A stretch of 64,000 nt of DNA from Yersinia aldovae ATCC 35236 (GCF_000173735.1 NZ_ACCB01000001.1:62001-126000), one strand, 5' to 3'; counted from the stretch's first letter, positions 30,436 to 42,372 are shown. Numbers and translations are program-made. The notes: generated by a model not told the origin, from the letters alone.

Positions 30436-31527
30436 TTAGACGTTGAACAGGAAGTTCATTACGTCACCATCTTTCACGATGTACTCTTTGCCTTCTGAAC
30501 GCATTTTCCCGGCTTCTTTTGCGCCTTGCTCACCTTTGTAGGTGATAAAATCGTCAAAGGCGATGGTTTGTGCACGAATAAAACCTTTCTCAAAGTCGGT
30601 GTGAATCTTACCCGCCGCTTGTGGCGCGGTAGCACCGATAGGGATTGTCCAGGCGCGAACCTCTTTAACACCGGCGGTAAAGTAGGTTTGCAGGTTCAGC
30701 AGTTCATAGCCTGCACGGATCACACGGTTCAGGCCCGGCTCTTCGATACCCAGTTCGGCCATAAATTCAGCGCGGTCGGCGTCTTCCAGCTCTGCGATAT
30801 CAGACTCAACAGCGGCACACACTGCAACCACAACAGAACCTTCGGCGGCGGCAATAGCACGCACCTGATCCAGATACGGGTTATTCTCAAAGCCATCTTC
30901 ATTGACGTTGGCAATGTACATCGTTGGCTTCAGTGTCAGGAAACTCAGATAACGGATAGCGGCTTTATCTTCTGCGCTCAGGTTCAACGCACGCAGCATC
31001 CCGGCATTTTCTAAATGAGGCAGGCATTTCTCCAGTGCTTCCAGCTCTGCTTTTGCGTCTTTATCGCCACCTTTGGCTTTTTTCTGGACGCGATGGATCG
31101 CACGCTCACAGGTCTCCAGATCAGACAGTGCCAGTTCGGTATTGATGGTGTCGATATCATCAACCGGATCAACTTTACCCGCGACGTGGATGATGTTGTC
31201 ATTTTCAAAACAACGCACTACATGGCCGATAGCTTCAGTCTCACGGATATTGGTCAGAAATTGGTTGCCCAGACCTTCACCTTTGGAAGCACCTTTTACC
31301 AGACCGGCAATATCTACAAATTCCATCGTAGTCGGCAGGATACGTTGCGGTTTAACAATCTCGGCCAGTTGGTCCAGACGTGGGTCCGGCATTGGTACCA
31401 CACCCGTATTGGGTTCAATGGTACAGAACGGGAAGTTGGCTGCTTCGATCCCCGCTTGTGTCAACGCGTTGAACAGGGTGGATTTACCCACGTTAGGCAG
31501 GCCTACAATACCGCATTTGAATCCCAT
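30436..31527 (-). CDS. ychF: Obg-family ATPase YchF (EngD)
   Basis: The 363-residue protein has the G1 motif [31 protein letters not shown], and NVNE in place of NKxD. That substitution gives the YchF subfamily a preference for ATP. A coiled-coil insert follows and the C-terminus is a TGS domain ([23 protein letters not shown]). It associates with ribosomes and is linked to stress responses and catalase control. In E. coli it follows pth directly in one operon; here a gene on the opposite strand lies between them, so ychF must have its own promoter. Confidence 0.96.
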   Translation of the reverse strand: MGFKCGIVGLPNVGKSTLFNALTQAGIEAANFPFCTIEPNTGVVPMPDPRLDQLAEIVKPQRILPTTMEFVDIAGLVKGASKGEGLGNQFLTNIRETEAIGHVVRCFENDNIIHVAGKVDPVDDIDTINTELALSDLETCERAIHRVQKKAKGGDKDAKAELEALEKCLPHLENAGMLRALNLSAEDKAAIRYLSFLTLKPTMYIANVNEDGFENNPYLDQVRAIAAAEGSVVVAVCAAVESDIAELEDADRAEFMAELGIEEPGLNRVIRAGYELLNLQTYFTAGVKEVRAWTIPIGATAPQAAGKIHTDFEKGFIRAQTIAFDDFITYKGEQGAKEAGKMRSEGKEYIVKDGDVMNFLFNV

Positions 31528-31793
31528 GTTTATATCACCTTAAATAACTTAAAAATCAACTCGTTAGGTTTAACGCGCCGATGTAATCAAAATTTATGTC
31601 GCCATTATACACATTCTGACGATTTTTCTCGATCACGCTCTTTCGTTGCGGTAATTGCTTTTATCACAATGGCTGGTAGGTAATTGATTTTTCTAACTCT
31701 GTGTTAAAGATCACGTTTCTGCCATCTGAAGTTTTCTGGTTAATATCCGATAACGGGTTATTAGTGGCTGCTTACTGAATTTGGATTATCCCG

Positions 31794-32243
31794 ATGGAAA
31801 TGAATATCTATAAATGGCTGATAGTAATTTTGGTTGGGGGGATTGTGGGGGTCTTGGGTGTGTACTTTCTGACGACAGACATGCAGCCTGCCGAACCCAC
31901 CTTTGCGCAACGGGTGGATCAATATGGGGCGCAGATAGAAAGTCATTCAGCTAATAGCGTGAGATATGTGGGTTATAAAAATAAACCACTTTATGAGGAT
32001 CTTGACAGTGTTCAATTAACATTCACCGCCATAAACGACAAGTTTGAGCGCAGCCACGATTTGTCAGATAACAAGGAAAAGGCAGCCAATTGGGAAACCC
32101 TTTTTTGCACTGACGAACTGCAAGATATTGCTGAGCAATATGACGCCGAGAGCACTAATCTTCTCGGGCGGGTTAGGGTGGTTGTTGTTGGTATTGTTCT
32201 GACCAACAAAGGCCAGCAGGGAATCAATGCAGTATGCAATTAA
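31794..32243 (+). CDS. Membrane-anchored protein of unknown function
   Basis: I do not recognise this 149-residue protein. One membrane helix (residues 6-27, WLIVILVGGIVGVLGVYFL) is followed by a soluble, probably periplasmic domain of about 120 residues with two cysteines (C105, C148) that could pair. The domain contains ANWETLFCTDELQDIAEQY and ends NKGQQGINAVCN. Codon use looks ordinary and the opposite strand has no better frame, so I take it as real. The start is uncertain: neither the ATG at 31794 nor that at 31800 has a good Shine-Dalgarno sequence. It lies between pth and ychF, opposite to both. Confidence 0.65.
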   Translation: MEMNIYKWLIVILVGGIVGVLGVYFLTTDMQPAEPTFAQRVDQYGAQIESHSANSVRYVGYKNKPLYEDLDSVQLTFTAINDKFERSHDLSDNKEKAANWETLFCTDELQDIAEQYDAESTNLLGRVRVVVVGIVLTNKGQQGINAVCN

Positions 32244-32264
32244 CGATGGATGAATTGAAAAACA

Positions 32265-32297
32265 AGTTCCCCGGTTCGGATTAGCGTTCGGGGAACT
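32265..32297 (-). terminator. pth terminator
   Basis: AGTTCCCCG (32265-32273) and CGGGGAACT (32289-32297) form a 9 bp stem. On the minus strand TGTTTTTC follows, giving a terminator 15 bases after the pth stop. Confidence 0.7.
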
Positions 32298-32311
32298 GGG
32301 GCCATCTATCT

Positions 32312-32902
32312 CTACGCATTCGCCTTAAAGGAGTGCAGGCGATTCATGGCCTTGGTGATGTCTTCTTGTAGCAGCACTTCAGTGCAACGGATAGATTCGT
32401 CGATAGCATCATCAATTAACGCTTGTTCGCTGGCTGGGGGTTTGCCCAGAACAAAACCGGTTACTTTACTCTTATCACCCGGATGACCAATACCAATGCG
32501 CAAGCGATAGAAGTTAGGATTATTGCCGAGCTTGCTCTGAATATCTTTCAGACCATTGTGGCCACCGTTACCGCCGCCCAATTTTAATTTGGCTACACCG
32601 GGCGGAATATCCAGTTCATCATGTGCGACTAAAATCTCTTCCGGCAAGATACGGTAGAACCCCGCCATTGCAACGACTGCCTTGCCACTAAGGTTCATGA
32701 ACGTTGATGGTACCAGCAAGCGAACGTCCTGACCCGCCAGGTTTAAGCGCGCGGTATAGCCGAAAAACTTAGGTTCTTCTTTCAATGATTGGTTGTGGCG
32801 CTCGGCCAATAAATCCACATACCAGGCACCCGCATTGTGGCGGGTTTGGGCATATTCAGCGCCTGGGTTTGCCAGCCCAACGATTAGTTTAATGCTACTC
32901 AC
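32312..32902 (-). CDS. pth: Peptidyl-tRNA hydrolase Pth
   Basis: The 196-residue enzyme releases peptides from peptidyl-tRNAs that drop off the ribosome and is essential in E. coli. The signature [18 protein letters not shown] holds Asn and the catalytic His. [21 protein letters not shown] and [12 protein letters not shown] are also present. Length is as in E. coli (194). It is monocistronic here, with a terminator just behind it and ychH diverging upstream. Confidence 0.96.
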   Translation of the reverse strand: MSSIKLIVGLANPGAEYAQTRHNAGAWYVDLLAERHNQSLKEEPKFFGYTARLNLAGQDVRLLVPSTFMNLSGKAVVAMAGFYRILPEEILVAHDELDIPPGVAKLKLGGGNGGHNGLKDIQSKLGNNPNFYRLRIGIGHPGDKSKVTGFVLGKPPASEQALIDDAIDESIRCTEVLLQEDITKAMNRLHSFKANA

Positions 32903-33259
32903 GTCGTCAATTCGCTATTACTAAAGGAGTTTAAAGTGTGACAGTTTACCTGTCATGGCGCGCAATAACAAAAGTGAATGCGCGGGTAAATTTGCCTGGA
33001 GTGAATAGTTGTAAATATGAATAGTTTATTTGTGCAATAATTCAAATTTAATGCTAAATGTTTGGATAATTTAGAGATTTGTCGAAAATAATTACCCAGA
33101 TGTGATCGTAAGCGCAACACCTTTAGCGCCAGCCTGACTATACTGAGTTATTAAGTGGAGATTAATAATCGCCTTAAGCAATGAGTTTCAGTACGTAGGG
33201 TTAAGGCAATCTTTCATTGGCAATCGGAAGTTATTGGCAACCGAAAGCGGAGGTGGCAT
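32903..33259. other. Divergent control region of pth and ychH
   Basis: No gene is seen. The half-site ATGTGATC around 33100 could be part of a CRP site for ychH, which is CRP-controlled in E. coli, but the second half is poor. The rest is AT-rich promoter-like DNA. Confidence 0.3.
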
Positions 33260-33532
33260 ATGAAACGTAAAAACGCAACGGTAATGGGTAATGTGTTGAT
33301 GGGATTGGGTTTGGTCATAATGGTCGGTGGCGTCGGTTATTCAATTCTGACTGAAATCACCGAGCTTGGTTTACCGCAATTCTTTGCCCACGGCGCGGTA
33401 ATGAGTATCTTTATCGGCGCTCTGCTATGGCTGGTTGGCGCGCGTATTGGTGGCCGTGAACAAGTCGCTGATCGCTATTGGTGGATTAAGCACTTTGATA
33501 AACGGTGCAATCGCAATCAACGCCACTCATAG
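33260..33532 (+). CDS. ychH: Stress-induced membrane protein YchH
   Basis: The 90-residue protein has two membrane helices (VLMGLGLVIMVGGVGYSIL and GAVMSIFIGALLWLVGARI) and the conserved RYWWIKHFDKR end of YchH. E. coli YchH is an inner-membrane protein induced by cadmium, peroxide and acid and is linked to biofilm formation. GGAGG lies 5 bases before the start. The same neighbour, pth, is found on the other strand in E. coli. Confidence 0.88.
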   Translation: MKRKNATVMGNVLMGLGLVIMVGGVGYSILTEITELGLPQFFAHGAVMSIFIGALLWLVGARIGGREQVADRYWWIKHFDKRCNRNQRHS

Positions 33533-33600
33533 CTGAGTACTGTGTTAAATACAGAATAACAACCTGCTTCCAGTATTAATCGGGCTAACAGGAGGCATCA

Positions 33601-33648
33601 ATGACGGCTCAAGGCTGTATTGATCAAGAACTTACCGAGCAAGAGTAG
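33601..33648 (+). CDS. Possible 15-residue ORF behind ychH
   Basis: ATG at 33601 opens a 15-codon ORF (MTAQGCIDQELTEQE) with an ideal Shine-Dalgarno sequence: AGGAGG ends 5 bases upstream. Two bases after its stop a terminator hairpin begins. A strong binding site, a short ORF and an immediate terminator make translation likely. It could be a small protein co-transcribed with ychH or the remnant of a gene end. No function can be assigned. Confidence 0.45.
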   Translation: MTAQGCIDQELTEQE

Positions 33649-33649
33649 A

Positions 33650-33683
33650 AAGCCCGTTGTCGCATCTGCTTCAACGGGTTTTT
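33650..33683 (+). terminator. Terminator behind the 15-codon ORF
   Basis: AAGCCCGTTG (33650-33659) and CAACGGGTTT (33672-33681) pair over 10 bp with one G-U, followed by a T-run on the plus strand. On the minus strand (prs side) the T-tract is short, so it mainly serves ychH and the short ORF. Confidence 0.75.
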
Positions 33684-33699
33684 CTTTATCTGCTATTGA

Positions 33700-34689
<990 letters not shown>

Positions 34690-34854
34690 TCAGTAATCAG
34701 GGGCGATTATTCATACTGATTGCAATATACATACGGGTATTTAAAGCCAAAACAAAACAGCATTATGAACCGGCTTTCAATCAAGTGAGACAAGTATTTT
34801 CAGAACCCAGGTCAGTGGGGCCATTACTGCGGCCTCTCGTAACGCTGTAAATCA

Positions 34855-35739
34855 TTATCTGTACTCACTACTTTCAAATTTCCCAGAGCGCAGCATACGA
34901 TGCAGCGGTGAAATATTCACACCACGCGCAACAAAACCGTGCAACCACTCTGGGGCAATACTTAACACCTGTCTGGCCGAGGCTTCAGTGTCGAACTCTG
35001 CAAACACACAAGCACCGGTTCCGGTAAGGCGTGACGGAGCGTATTCTAACAGCCATGAAAGAGCCTGTTCAACCTCGCGAAAACGTTTTCTTGCGATCGG
35101 TTCGCAATCATTTGCGTACGGAGTGCTTAAAAGCGCCGCCAGTGGGCGAACTGGCGTATTTCTTTTTAATTCAGGATCGGAAAAAATAATGGGTGTTGGG
35201 ATGGTTACACCGGGGTGTACGACCAAATACCACCTCTCTGCCGGCTCCGCCGGGTACAATTTTTCGCCAATACCTTCGGCAAAAGCAGCATGACCGCGAA
35301 TAAATACTGGCACATCGGCACCCAATGACAGGCCAAGAATGGCTAATTCATCCTCAGATAAGCCACATTGCCACAGCGCATTAAGTGCGACCAGCACGGT
35401 TGCCGCATTTGAGGAACCGCCACCCAGCCCACCGCCCATTGGCAGGCGTTTATCAATACTGATATCCGCACCGCGTGGTGTTTGATGATTACCGGACTGT
35501 TTTTTCAGCAATCGTGCCGCTTTAATTATCAAATTTTGTTCGTTTTCCACCCCCTCTATGGGGGTTAGCAATCGAATCTGTTCATCATTACGGGGCACGA
35601 TGGTGAGTTGGTCACCATAATCGAGAAACTGAAACAGCGTTTGCAACTGGTGGTAGCCATCGGCTCGCTGCCCGGTAATGTAAAGAAACAGGTTCAGTTT
35701 GGCCGGTGACGGCCAGATAAGTTGACGCTGGCCCACCAT
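34855..35739 (-). CDS. ispE: 4-diphosphocytidyl-2-C-methyl-D-erythritol kinase IspE
   Basis: The 294-residue GHMP kinase phosphorylates CDP-methylerythritol in the MEP route to isoprenoids. [22 protein letters not shown] and the phosphate loop [18 protein letters not shown] mark it, with [14 protein letters not shown] near the C-terminus. The chosen ATG at 35739 follows the lolB stop by one base (TAATATG); an in-frame TTG at 35751 would overlap lolB by 11 bases. It is co-transcribed with lolB and probably reads on to prs, as in E. coli. Confidence 0.95.
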   Translation of the reverse strand: MVGQRQLIWPSPAKLNLFLYITGQRADGYHQLQTLFQFLDYGDQLTIVPRNDEQIRLLTPIEGVENEQNLIIKAARLLKKQSGNHQTPRGADISIDKRLPMGGGLGGGSSNAATVLVALNALWQCGLSEDELAILGLSLGADVPVFIRGHAAFAEGIGEKLYPAEPAERWYLVVHPGVTIPTPIIFSDPELKRNTPVRPLAALLSTPYANDCEPIARKRFREVEQALSWLLEYAPSRLTGTGACVFAEFDTEASARQVLSIAPEWLHGFVARGVNISPLHRMLRSGKFESSEYR

Positions 35740-35740
35740 A

Positions 35741-36364
35741 TTATTTGACAATCCAGCTATCCATTTTCAGTTTGATGCGTTGCCCACCCTGGCTTAATTC
35801 CAGGCGGCTGGGTAATGATGGCGTGACCTTGGTATTGTATTCCTGATAGTCGACCACCCATGTCACACCATTTTGTGTGTAAGTCAGCTGCTTTAATCGG
35901 TATTGATCATCAAGCGTGAAGTCGGTGGTATCACCCGGCAAGCCGAGTATCCATTGGCGCAGGCTGTCCAGTGGGATAGACATCCCCGTCAGCTTTTGAA
36001 TCATCTCTTGCGGGTCGTCACTGACATAGCGTTTACCCTGATTATCAGTCAGTCGTGTCACTCCCGGCTGCACGAGTAACTCCAGTTCGGTGCTACCCAG
36101 CGGGTTGGTTAGCAGCAAACGATAACGCTCAGGGGCGGTCTGCTGCCAGAAGAAACGTGCATAAACCTTCTGTTTGTCAGAGAGATAAGCAAAAGCGCCA
36201 CGGGTCTGGAATGAATCAAGTTGTTGCAACTGTTGTTCGTGCTGACGCCACTGCGGTGATGTCGGGCTGGTTGCCGGGCCAGGCGGTGGCGTGGTGCTAC
36301 AGGCTGCCAGCAACAGAGTGGCTAAAGGAAGCAGGCGATAAAAACTGACTTTATGCATCGGCAT
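35741..36364 (-). CDS. lolB: Outer membrane lipoprotein receptor LolB
   Basis: The 207-residue lipoprotein has a signal ending LLLAAC (Cys22) and takes lipoproteins from LolA to insert them into the outer membrane. The body fits E. coli Lol[39 protein letters not shown] and [11 protein letters not shown] codons at 36364 and 36358 are both possible. It diverges from hemA, and ispE follows by one base. Confidence 0.93.
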   Translation of the reverse strand: MPMHKVSFYRLLPLATLLLAACSTTPPPGPATSPTSPQWRQHEQQLQQLDSFQTRGAFAYLSDKQKVYARFFWQQTAPERYRLLLTNPLGSTELELLVQPGVTRLTDNQGKRYVSDDPQEMIQKLTGMSIPLDSLRQWILGLPGDTTDFTLDDQYRLKQLTYTQNGVTWVVDYQEYNTKVTPSLPSRLELSQGGQRIKLKMDSWIVK

Positions 36365-36709
36365 ATGGGTATAAATCCTATCGGTCGCAGGGTTTTCACC
36401 GGCGGCGCGTCTTTGAGCAGATCATTTTACCGTTAAATCATCATTTTTGATAAAATAAATCATTTGATGCGCTGTAAATCGGTATCCGAGGTGCTCACGC
36501 TAACGGGCTGAAGGCAGAGCGTCAATGCCTTGTTCCGTATTGTGCTGGGCGTAAGCAATATTGTTGTACAGCAGATAACCAATTTTTGATCATAATTTAT
36601 GATAATACTTAGGATAATGCACTGTGACTTTTATTGATCTCGCGCATCAAGTAGAATGCGGTTCAGACGAGAATCCATACTAACATCAGTATTACTCGAA
36701 GCCGTTCAC
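36365..36709. other. Divergent control region of lolB and hemA
   Basis: No gene is seen. The last 120 bases before hemA are AT-rich with promoter-like text (for example TATGATAATA near 36600), as expected for the hemA promoters. An in-frame extension of hemA to 36656 is open but is not taken as coding. Confidence 0.4.
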
Positions 36710-37972
36710 ATGACTCTGCTCGCATTAGGCATTAATCACAAAACTGCTCCTGTATCGCTACGTGAACGGGTGACTTTTTCACCGGAATCGATCGAGCGAG
36801 CGCTTGCTAGCTTGCTCCAACAGCCGTTGGTGCAGGGCGGTGTCGTATTGTCTACGTGTAACCGCACCGAGCTTTACCTCAGCGTAGAACAGCAAGAAAA
36901 TTTGCAAGAGCAATTGATTGCCTGGTTGTGCGGTTATCATAAGCTCAGTCCGGATGAGGTGAGAAAAAGCCTTTATTGGCACCACGGCAATGATGCGGTC
37001 AGCCATTTAATGCGTGTTGCCAGCGGATTGGACTCACTGGTATTAGGTGAGCCACAGATTCTGGGGCAGGTGAAAAAAGCGTTTGCTGAATCTCAGCGCG
37101 AGCAATCACTGTCTGGTGAACTGGAGCGTTTATTCCAGAAATCCTTCTCCGTTGCCAAACGGGTTCGTACCGAAACTGAAATTGGTGCCAGTGCTGTTTC
37201 GGTAGCTTTTGCTGCCTGTACACTGGCGCGGCAAATTTTCGAATCCCTTGCTGAACTGAATGTATTGCTGGTCGGCGCGGGTGAAACCATTGAGCTGGTG
37301 GCACGTCATCTGCGTGAACATCAGGTCAAGCATATGATTATCGCGAACCGCACGCGTGAACGCGCACAGGCATTGGCGACCGAAGTGGGGGCTGAGGTGA
37401 TTACTTTGCCGGAAATTGACGCTCGTCTGGCGGATGCCGACATTATTATCAGTTCGACTGCCAGCCCACTGCCCATTATTGGTAAAGGGATGGTGGAGCG
37501 TGCGCTGAAAAGCCGTCGCAATCAACCAATGCTGTTTGTGGATATCGCCGTACCACGGGATATTGAACCGGAAGTGGGTAAATTATCTAACGCCTATTTA
37601 TACAGTGTTGATGATTTACAAGCGATTATTCAGCACAATATGGCGCAACGTCAGGCTGCGGCGATTCAGGCTGAGACGATAGTGCAGCAGGAAAGCATGA
37701 ATTTTATGGCCTGGCTGCGCTCTCAAGGGGCGGTTGAAACCATTCGTGATTATCGCTCGCAGGCTGATCTGGTGCGTAGCGAAATGACGACCAAAGCGCT
37801 GGCGGCGATTGAACAGGGCGCTAATGTGGAACAGGTAATAAACGAACTGGCCTACAAGCTGACCAACCGCCTGATTCATGCTCCTACCAAATCCCTCCAA
37901 CAAGCCGCCAGTGATGGCGATATGGAGCGGTTACAACTATTACGCGACAGCCTTGGGCTGGATCAGCACTAG
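36710..37972 (+). CDS. hemA: Glutamyl-tRNA reductase HemA
   Basis: The 420-residue enzyme reduces glutamyl-tRNA to glutamate-1-semialdehyde, the first committed step of tetrapyrrole synthesis. The catalytic cysteine lies in [26 protein letters not shown], the NADPH motif [17 protein letters not shown] and [10 protein letters not shown] follow. The ATG at 36710 gives [15 protein letters not shown], the normal N-terminus whose basic residues govern degradation in E. coli. It heads hemA-prfA-prmC; prfA starts 32 bases later. Confidence 0.97.
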   Translation: MTLLALGINHKTAPVSLRERVTFSPESIERALASLLQQPLVQGGVVLSTCNRTELYLSVEQQENLQEQLIAWLCGYHKLSPDEVRKSLYWHHGNDAVSHLMRVASGLDSLVLGEPQILGQVKKAFAESQREQSLSGELERLFQKSFSVAKRVRTETEIGASAVSVAFAACTLARQIFESLAELNVLLVGAGETIELVARHLREHQVKHMIIANRTRERAQALATEVGAEVITLPEIDARLADADIIISSTASPLPIIGKGMVERALKSRRNQPMLFVDIAVPRDIEPEVGKLSNAYLYSVDDLQAIIQHNMAQRQAAAIQAETIVQQESMNFMAWLRSQGAVETIRDYRSQADLVRSEMTTKALAAIEQGANVEQVINELAYKLTNRLIHAPTKSLQQAASDGDMERLQLLRDSLGLDQH

Positions 37973-38004
37973 TTTCCTCTAATTAACAGGGTCTAAAACC
38001 ACGG

Positions 38005-39087
38005 ATGAAGTCTTCTATTGTTGCCAAACTGGAAGCGTTACAAGAGCGCCACGAAGAAGTGCTGGCGCACCTTGGCGATGCCAGTGTTATTGCCGATCAA
38101 GACCGTTTCCGCGCGTTATCTCGCGAATATGCGCAATTGACGGATGTCACCCACTGTTTCAAAGAATGGCGCAGTATGCAGGATGATATCGACGCGGCAG
38201 AAATGATGCTCGAAGATCCCGAAATGCGTGAAATGGCACAGGAAGAACTGAAAGAAGCCAAAGCCCGCAGTGAAGAGTTGGAACAACAACTGCAAGTCTT
38301 GTTGCTGCCAAAAGACCCTGATGATGAACGTGACTGTTTCCTGGAAATCCGCGCCGGGACCGGCGGCGATGAGGCGGCTATCTTTGCCGGTGACATGTTC
38401 CGCATGTACAGCCGTTATGCTGAAGCGCGCCGTTGGAAAGTTGAAATCATGAGTGCCAGTGATGGTGAGCATGGTGGCTATAAGGAAGTGATTGCCAAAG
38501 TCTCCGGTGACGGTGTCTACGGTCAGTTGAAGTTTGAATCCGGTGGTCACCGTGTTCAGCGCGTTCCTGAAACCGAGTCACAAGGCCGTATTCATACCTC
38601 GGCATGTACCGTGGCGGTGATGCCCGCCATTCCTGAGGCAGAAATGCCGGAAATTAACGCCGGTGATTTGCGCATCGACACCTTCCGCTCTTCCGGTGCG
38701 GGTGGTCAGCACGTTAACACCACCGACTCAGCAATCCGAATTACTCACATTCCCACCGGTATTGTGGTGGAGTGCCAGGATGAGCGTTCACAGCATAAAA
38801 ACAAAGCGAAAGCGATGTCAGTGCTGGGCGCGCGTATCCGTGCTGCTGAAATGCAAAAACGCCAGTTGGCAGTGGCTTCAGAGCGCCGCAATCTATTGGG
38901 TTCAGGTGATCGCTCTGATCGCAACCGCACTTATAATTTCCCGCAGGGCCGGGTGACAGACCATCGCATCAACCTGACACTTTACCGTCTGGATGAAGTG
39001 ATGGAAGGGAAATTGGATATGCTGATCCAGCCAATTGTGCAGGAATATCAAGCTGATCAGCTCTCCGCGTTGTCTGAGCAAGAGTAA
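38005..39087 (+). CDS. prfA: Peptide chain release factor 1
   Basis: The 360-residue class I release factor reads UAA and UAG. The GGQ loop ([15 protein letters not shown]) enters the peptidyl-transferase centre. The stop-codon-reading tripeptide occupies [10 protein letters not shown]; it is PET here, where I recall PAT in E. coli, and both fit the PxT rule. The helical domain 1 at residues 1-100 is complete. The stop overlaps the prmC start (TAATG). Pairing with prmC, which methylates the GGQ glutamine, is conserved. Confidence 0.97.
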   Translation: MKSSIVAKLEALQERHEEVLAHLGDASVIADQDRFRALSREYAQLTDVTHCFKEWRSMQDDIDAAEMMLEDPEMREMAQEELKEAKARSEELEQQLQVLLLPKDPDDERDCFLEIRAGTGGDEAAIFAGDMFRMYSRYAEARRWKVEIMSASDGEHGGYKEVIAKVSGDGVYGQLKFESGGHRVQRVPETESQGRIHTSACTVAVMPAIPEAEMPEINAGDLRIDTFRSSGAGGQHVNTTDSAIRITHIPTGIVVECQDERSQHKNKAKAMSVLGARIRAAEMQKRQLAVASERRNLLGSGDRSDRNRTYNFPQGRVTDHRINLTLYRLDEVMEGKLDMLIQPIVQEYQADQLSALSEQE

Positions 39088-39920
39088 TGGACTACCAGCA
39101 CTGGCTGTCCTGTGCGGCAGCCCGTTTCAACCACAGTGATAGCCCGAAGCGTGACGCTGAGATTTTGTTGAGCTTTGTCACGGGTCGGGCGCGAACTTAT
39201 CTGCTAGCGTTTGGTGAAACGGAGCTGACAGCAGAGCAGTTGCCGCTGTTAGATCAACTGGCTCAACGGCGTGAGCAGGGGGAGCCGATTGCCTATTTGG
39301 TTGGGGAGCGCGAGTTCTGGTCTTTGCCGCTGAGTGTTTCCTCCGCCACATTGATCCCTCGCCCTGATACCGAATGTCTGGTTGAACAAGCTCTGGCTCA
39401 CCTACCGTCAACACCCTGCCGTATTCTGGATTTGGGTACAGGTACTGGTGCGATTGCGCTGGCGTTAGCCTGCGAGCGCCCTGATTGCGCGGTTATCGGT
39501 GTTGATATCAACACCGATGCTGTTGCACTGGCGCGCCATAATGCTGAAAAGCTCGCGATAAATAATGTGGATTTCCTGCAAAGTAGCTGGTTTGACTCAG
39601 TGAATGGGCGATTTACGCTGATTGCGAGTAACCCTCCCTATATTGATGCCAATGACCCTCATCTTAATGAAGGTGATGTGCGTTATGAACCGCACAGTGC
39701 GTTAGTGGCTAAGGCTGAGGGGATAGCTGATTTGGCTGAAATTATTCGTCAGGCTCCGGCCTATCTGGAACCCAATGGTTGGTTAATGTTGGAACATGGC
39801 TGGCAGCAAGCAAATGCGGTGCAGAAACGGCTACAAGAAACGGGATTTAGCGCTGTAAAGACCTATAAAGATTATGGTAATAATGATCGAGTGACATTAG
39901 GGCAATGGGGCGTGTTTTGA
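39087..39920 (+). CDS. prmC: Release factor glutamine methyltransferase PrmC (HemK)
   Basis: The 277-residue SAM-dependent methyltransferase modifies the GGQ glutamine of RF1 and RF2. The SAM motif is ILDLGTGTGAIALALA and the catalytic NPPY lies in IASNPPYIDANDPH. An N-terminal helical bundle (residues 1-80) binds the release factor. It overlaps prfA by one base, so the two are coupled. About 80 bases without a gene follow before sirB2. Confidence 0.96.
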   Translation: MDYQHWLSCAAARFNHSDSPKRDAEILLSFVTGRARTYLLAFGETELTAEQLPLLDQLAQRREQGEPIAYLVGEREFWSLPLSVSSATLIPRPDTECLVEQALAHLPSTPCRILDLGTGTGAIALALACERPDCAVIGVDINTDAVALARHNAEKLAINNVDFLQSSWFDSVNGRFTLIASNPPYIDANDPHLNEGDVRYEPHSALVAKAEGIADLAEIIRQAPAYLEPNGWLMLEHGWQQANAVQKRLQETGFSAVKTYKDYGNNDRVTLGQWGVF

Positions 39921-40001
39921 GAAAATACCCGTTTAACCGCAGCGTGTTCTGCCTTGAAAAAAGAACGACGAATAATTTACCTATAATAGGGAGCGAAAGT
40001 C

Positions 40002-40403
40002 ATGTGGGTTGATTACATTGCCATTAAGTATTTGCATTTACTCACTGTGGTCGTCAGTATTACCCTGTTTGTACTGCGTTTTTTCTGGAAATGCCGCAGT
40101 TCAGCTATGATGGAGAAACGTTGGGTAAAAATAACGCCGCATATCAATGATACGCTGCTGTTCGTCAGTGGCATTGTTCTTATTTTTATTACTGGGTTTT
40201 ATCCATTTAGTCCGCAAGGAACATGGCTGACTGAAAAGCTGTTTGGCGTTATTATCTATATCCTGCTTGGCTATGTTGCATTAGGTAAGCGAACTCGCAG
40301 CCAGAATATTCGCTGGTTTGCTTTTATACTCGCATTGGGTTGCCTGTATCTGGTTGTCAAACTGGCAACAACTAAATTACCACTGCTGATGGGATATTTA
40401 TGA
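40002..40403 (+). CDS. sirB2: SirB2-family inner membrane protein
   Basis: This 133-residue protein has four membrane helices (HLLTVVVSITLFVLRFFW, TLLFVSGIVLIFITGF, LFGVIIYILLGYVALG, WFAFILALGCLYLVVKLA) and matches SirB2/YchQ. The biochemical role is unknown; the name comes from an old link to Salmonella invasion regulation. Its stop overlaps the sirB1 start by 4 bases (ATGA), as in E. coli. Confidence 0.9.
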   Translation: MWVDYIAIKYLHLLTVVVSITLFVLRFFWKCRSSAMMEKRWVKITPHINDTLLFVSGIVLIFITGFYPFSPQGTWLTEKLFGVIIYILLGYVALGKRTRSQNIRWFAFILALGCLYLVVKLATTKLPLLMGYL

Positions 40404-41209
40404 GTAGCATTGCTGATTTCGAATTTAACAACGCATCTCTGTGTGATGGGGTGTTACTGGTTACCCAGGCGATTCGACAGGATTTTCCGCTGGCTGATGT
40501 ACGTAAACAGCTACAACAGCTCGTTGATGATGCGCGGGCTGCTATGCCGGCCGATCTCAATCAGGATCAGCAATTAGAAGTGCTTATCGACTTGTTTTAT
40601 CGCCAATGGAAATTTGGCGGAGCAGGTGGGGTTTACCGCTTATCTGATGCTATCTGGTTGGATAAAGTGCTGGATAAACGCCAAGGCACACCGGTTTCCT
40701 TGGGGGTTATTTTCCTGTATATCGCCCATCAGCTAGATTTGCCGCTGATGCCAGTTATCTTTCCAACTCAGTTGATTCTTCGGGCCGACTGGCTGGATGA
40801 AGAGATGTGGCTGATCAACCCGTTGAACGGTGAAACACTCAATGAGCATGTGCTTGAAGTGTGGATCAAAGGCAATCTGGGGTTGAGCGCAGAGCTGGAA
40901 GATGAGGATCTGGAAGAAGCGGAAAATACCCTGATAGTACGCAAAATGCTCGATACGCTTAAAGCGGCGCTAATGGAAGAGAAGCAGATGGAACTGGCAT
41001 TGCGTGCCAGTGAAGCGGTGTTGGCGTTTGACCCCGATGACCCCTATGAAATCCGCGATCGTGGTCTGATTTATGCGCAACTGGATTGCAACCATATTGC
41101 CATCTCAGATTTAAGCTATTTTGTCGAACAGTGCCCGGAAGACCCGATTGCTGAAATGATAAAGATGCAGATCCACTCTATTGAGCAACAACGAGTGACG
41201 TTGCACTGA
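40400..41209 (+). CDS. sirB1: SirB1-family protein (YchA), transglutaminase-like with TPR
   Basis: The 269-residue protein has an N-terminal transglutaminase-like segment (LIDLFYRQWKFGGAGGVY, DKRQGTPVSLGVIFLYIAHQL) and a C-terminal TPR part (ALRASEAVLAFDPDDPYEIRDRG). Function is not established. It lies between sirB2 and kdsA, as in E. coli. Its TGA stop forms part of the left end of a palindromic repeat (GATACCC). Confidence 0.9.
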   Translation: MSSIADFEFNNASLCDGVLLVTQAIRQDFPLADVRKQLQQLVDDARAAMPADLNQDQQLEVLIDLFYRQWKFGGAGGVYRLSDAIWLDKVLDKRQGTPVSLGVIFLYIAHQLDLPLMPVIFPTQLILRADWLDEEMWLINPLNGETLNEHVLEVWIKGNLGLSAELEDEDLEEAENTLIVRKMLDTLKAALMEEKQMELALRASEAVLAFDPDDPYEIRDRGLIYAQLDCNHIAISDLSYFVEQCPEDPIAEMIKMQIHSIEQQRVTLH

Positions 41210-41350
41210 TACCCGTCATACTTCAAGCCGCATGTGCGTTGGCCGCCTTCATTCACCCCAGTCATTTACTGGTCGTTGACTTTAAATGAGTAAGCTCCGG
41301 GGGATTTGTTCAGTTGCCGCCTTCCTGCAACTCGAATTATTTTGGGTATC
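41208..41350. repeat. Palindromic miniature repeat, copy A
   Basis: The 143 bp element begins GATACCCGTCATACTTCAAG and ends ATTATTTTGGGTATC. The terminal 7 bases are perfect inverted repeats and the pairing continues imperfectly inwards (CAAGCCGC with GTTGCAGG-type sequence). The inside carries CATTCACCCCAGTCATTTACTGG, shared in part with the elements at 50091 and 63594. I take it as a non-coding MITE-like repeat of the sort common in Yersinia; I cannot name the family with certainty. Confidence 0.7.
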
Positions 41351-41393
41351 TTTATGGTAATCATCTTGTTGAGTAATAACTCACTGTAATTAA

Positions 41394-42278
<885 letters not shown>

Positions 42279-42330
42279 TATCCTTCGTCCTTGACGTTGG
42301 ATATTAAAATATAAGCTGGGTGAATGATAT

Positions 42331-42358
42331 AAAGGCAGCGATTGACGCTGCCTTTTTT
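42331..42358. terminator. Terminator between kdsA and dauA
   Basis: AAAGGCAGCG (42331-42340) and CGCTGCCTTTTTT (42346-42358) form a perfect stem with a 5-base loop. The T-run is strong on the kdsA side and weaker on the dauA side. Confidence 0.88.
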
Positions 42359-42372
42359 GATCGCGAAACAGC

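Noticed and set aside
31015-31683. A 222-codon plus-strand frame opposite ychF
   Set aside because: It mirrors ychF, shows no recognisable domain, and ychF is certain. Long antisense frames are common opposite highly biased genes.
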